Of a stretch of 64,000 nucleotides of DNA, positions 62,499 through 64,000 are shown piece after piece. Position 1 is the first letter of the stretch. Each line of letters opens with the position of its first letter. A program made the position numbers and the translations under genes. Below the pieces are notes generated by a model. That model did not search any database. It saw only the letters and a list, made by a program, of their open reading frames with translations, and was not told where the DNA came from. Source of the stretch: Sphingopyxis sp. (lineage in GTDB: Bacteria > Pseudomonadota > Alphaproteobacteria > Sphingomonadales > Sphingomonadaceae); assembly GCA_030148985.1 (NCBI GenBank), contig JASBSJ010000085.1, positions 33,673 through 97,672 on the forward strand, read 5' to 3'.

Positions 62499-63401
62499 AT
62501 GCTCTTTGATGGCAACGAGCTTGAGACAGATCACCGCTATTTCCAAAATCTAGGCAAGACGGATTTTCGGCCCGACATAGCGGCATGGTGCGAGGCCACA
62601 TTTGAGCGCTCGCAGATGCTGCTTGATGACGATTTCCCAGCGCGATTTCGCCGTGAGACACCTCAGCGCATATCCGAGCTGCTTTTCGCCGCGGCTTTCC
62701 TCGATGCAGGCTGGGAGCCGCTAGGACGGGTGCCGGGTTTCGATCTCGCCTTCAAGCTGGGAGAGGGTCGCCTGCTAGTCGAGATTACTACTCCCGAGCC
62801 GCATTCGCCGGACACATGGACCGAGACAAAGGGCGACGGCTACACTTCATGGTCAACCGACGCCAAGACAGAGGATGCGGCGTTGCGGAGACTGACAGGC
62901 GGCTTTGCCACCAAGGCCGAAACAATCCGCAAGCACTGCGACGCAGGCGAAGTTTCAGGGGCCGATTACATTGTCGTGGCTATCTCGGGCTTTCGGATAA
63001 CCCAGGAATCTCCTGTAGCGCCAGAAATTGGCGGGCCCGTCCCAGACTTTGCAAAGGCATTCCTACCCATCGGTTCGCGCTATGTGACGGTGCGGCTGGG
63101 CGCCGATGCCGATATACCGATAGGCGGCGGTTGGCAATTTAAGGCGACTATCGACCAAGAGGGCAAGAATCCGGTCGATCGAGATTTTTTCTTACGACCC
63201 GAATTTCAACATATCCATGCGGTCGCATACACGCCGCTGCATTTCGGTGAGCCGATTACGCCAGTCAAGGAGTGTGCCGCCCTGCACAACCCCATGGCGC
63301 GACCGAAGGCTGAGGCCATCGCCCTCGGGCTAGGCTGCGAATTCGGGGTCGACATTGGCGAGGATGAATTTGCCATCGGCCCCCTAAAACCCGCGAGTTA
63401 A
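62499..63401 (+). CDS. Uncharacterised protein with possible PD-(D/E)xK nuclease core
   Basis: A 300-residue protein not matched to a named family. Glu60 (RISELLFAAAFL), Asp82 (PGFDLAF) and Glu95-x-Thr97 (LVEITTPEP) are spaced as in PD-(D/E)xK nucleases, but the usual Lys is Thr. The rest is mixed alpha/beta with no membrane segment or signal. It follows the HNH gene by three bases, so the two form an operon; together they may act on DNA. Nuclease identity is a hypothesis. Confidence 0.5.
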   Translation: MLFDGNELETDHRYFQNLGKTDFRPDIAAWCEATFERSQMLLDDDFPARFRRETPQRISELLFAAAFLDAGWEPLGRVPGFDLAFKLGEGRLLVEITTPEPHSPDTWTETKGDGYTSWSTDAKTEDAALRRLTGGFATKAETIRKHCDAGEVSGADYIVVAISGFRITQESPVAPEIGGPVPDFAKAFLPIGSRYVTVRLGADADIPIGGGWQFKATIDQEGKNPVDRDFFLRPEFQHIHAVAYTPLHFGEPITPVKECAALHNPMARPKAEAIALGLGCEFGVDIGEDEFAIGPLKPAS

Positions 63402-63776
63402 GTGACTTCTTAATGCAGCATAACGGTCAGAAGACTGCTTTTAGGATCGTGCGCCGTGCTTTCCGACACCGCAATCAGGCGCACAGCACTGTCGTTCGAG
63501 CGTCAACTCAACGACCGCTTTCGGGCAGACGACAATCAAGGCCGCAACGGCCGAAATGAGGCGCGAAGCCGACGTACAAAAAAGGCGGCCTAAAAGGCCG
63601 CCAAAGTTGAATGGAGGAGCCCTCCATTTGGGTCGCGACGCTGCCCATAAAGGAGATGCGCTCAAGCGCCACCGGATTCAGGTTGCCGTAACGGAATGTT
63701 CCGCAGTGATGCCCCCAAGCAACACATGGTAACCTCCGCAACTATCCCGGACAAATTGGCGCTGAAAGAGCGGCCA
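63402..63776. terminator. Gene-free region with a strong terminator for the minus-strand gene and a second hairpin
   Basis: GGCGGCCT/AGGCCGCC (63584-63602) with a 3-base loop and a run of six A on the plus strand (63578-63583), which is T on the minus strand, is a classic rho-independent terminator for the HEPN-side gene. A second hairpin, ATGGAGG/CCTCCAT (63611-63627), is next to it. No gene is supported in the rest. Confidence 0.75.
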
Positions 63777-64000
63777 TCACCTCGGACGGCAATTGGCTTC
63801 CAACGCTACAATCCGCTCGGAGCAGATCGCATGCACGGCCCGGCCGAGGTCCTCGACACGACCCGCGAGCCAGAGCAGGTCAGCTTCGCTGACCCGATAA
63901 TGTTTCGAGTAGCGGGCCTTCACATAGGCCTCCTTTAACTTCTCGAAGCGCGATCTATCTGCTTTTATGTCGCGCGGCCACGCATCGACCAACCGCATAT
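63777..64000 (-). CDS. HEPN-domain protein fragment (likely NTase/HEPN type), cut by window edge
   Basis: The 73 visible C-terminal residues (RFEKLKEAYVKARYSKHYRVSEADLLWLAGRVEDLG) fit the C-terminal HEPN part of nucleotidyltransferase-HEPN proteins, which end in similar YxxARYSxxY and WLxxRV segments. The start lies outside the window. Such fusion proteins occur in toxin-antitoxin and defence contexts. Only the end is visible, so the full architecture is unknown. Confidence 0.5.
   Translation of the reverse strand, partial: MRLVDAWPRDIKADRSRFEKLKEAYVKARYSKHYRVSEADLLWLAGRVEDLGRAVHAICSERIVALEANCRPR

Overview
The window is GC-rich, densely packed chromosomal DNA of an alphaproteobacterium. Several features point to Sphingomonadales, most like Sphingopyxis or a close relative: a giant NAD-dependent glutamate dehydrogenase, an HflKC pair, a TonB receptor next to a sulfatase, meta-cleavage pathway genes, and families of palindromic intergenic repeats. 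Species is not determined. No rRNA, tRNA, CRISPR array, integrase or intact insertion sequence was seen.

Left part (1-10.5 kb): a flippase cut by the window edge heads a tightly coupled operon with a HAD phosphatase, a CDP-glycerol glycerophosphotransferase-like enzyme, a CDP-alcohol phosphatidyltransferase with an extra N-terminal region, and a HIT protein. It converges on two nucleotidyltransferases and an alpha/beta hydrolase. Together they look like a pathway that activates an alcohol phosphate with CTP and builds a phosphodiester-linked envelope glycan or lipid. A lipid kinase and metallophosphoesterase pair follows, then a frameshifted uncharacterised gene and a phosphotransferase.

Middle part (10.5-31.5 kb) is mainly housekeeping: a VOC protein, a HtrA/DegP protease, an outer-membrane barrel, HflC/HflK, the Mrp iron-sulfur carrier, a CoA-binding protein, a lipoprotein, a molybdenum hydroxylase large subunit without its iron-sulfur partner, ferrochelatase, a DUF1963 protein, acetoacetyl-CoA reductase, a ribbon-helix-helix protein, an ATP-grasp enzyme, NAD-glutamate dehydrogenase and a PAS protein. 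Palindromic repeats sit in many of the gaps.

31.7-48.2 kb: a three-gene RND efflux operon (outer-membrane factor, pump, adaptor) has a TetR repressor. Two related operator-like sites lie upstream of the operon and at the tetR start. Then come a DUF4331/DUF4198/AraC operon; a hydratase/acetaldehyde dehydrogenase/aldolase operon (lower meta-cleavage pathway) divergent from an IclR regulator, with a repeated operator between them; and MocA/XdhC molybdenum-cofactor genes ending in two truncated gene remnants.

48.2-64 kb is accessory in character, with long non-coding stretches, remnants and lower GC. It has a TonB receptor, sulfatase and frameshifted MarR gene; a peroxiredoxin remnant; a CPA1 antiporter; small enzymes; a LysR-controlled MFS/hydrolase/cupin/cyclophilin-like operon; and, at the right edge, an HNH nuclease gene paired with a putative PD-(D/E)xK-like protein and an edge-truncated HEPN-type gene. 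This last group is the best candidate for an undescribed, possibly defensive system.

Four genes (near 8.80, 53.06, 59.42 and 61.62 kb) are each restored to full family length by a one-base change in a short homopolymer. They could be real decay or sequencing error, and this must be settled before they are called pseudogenes.
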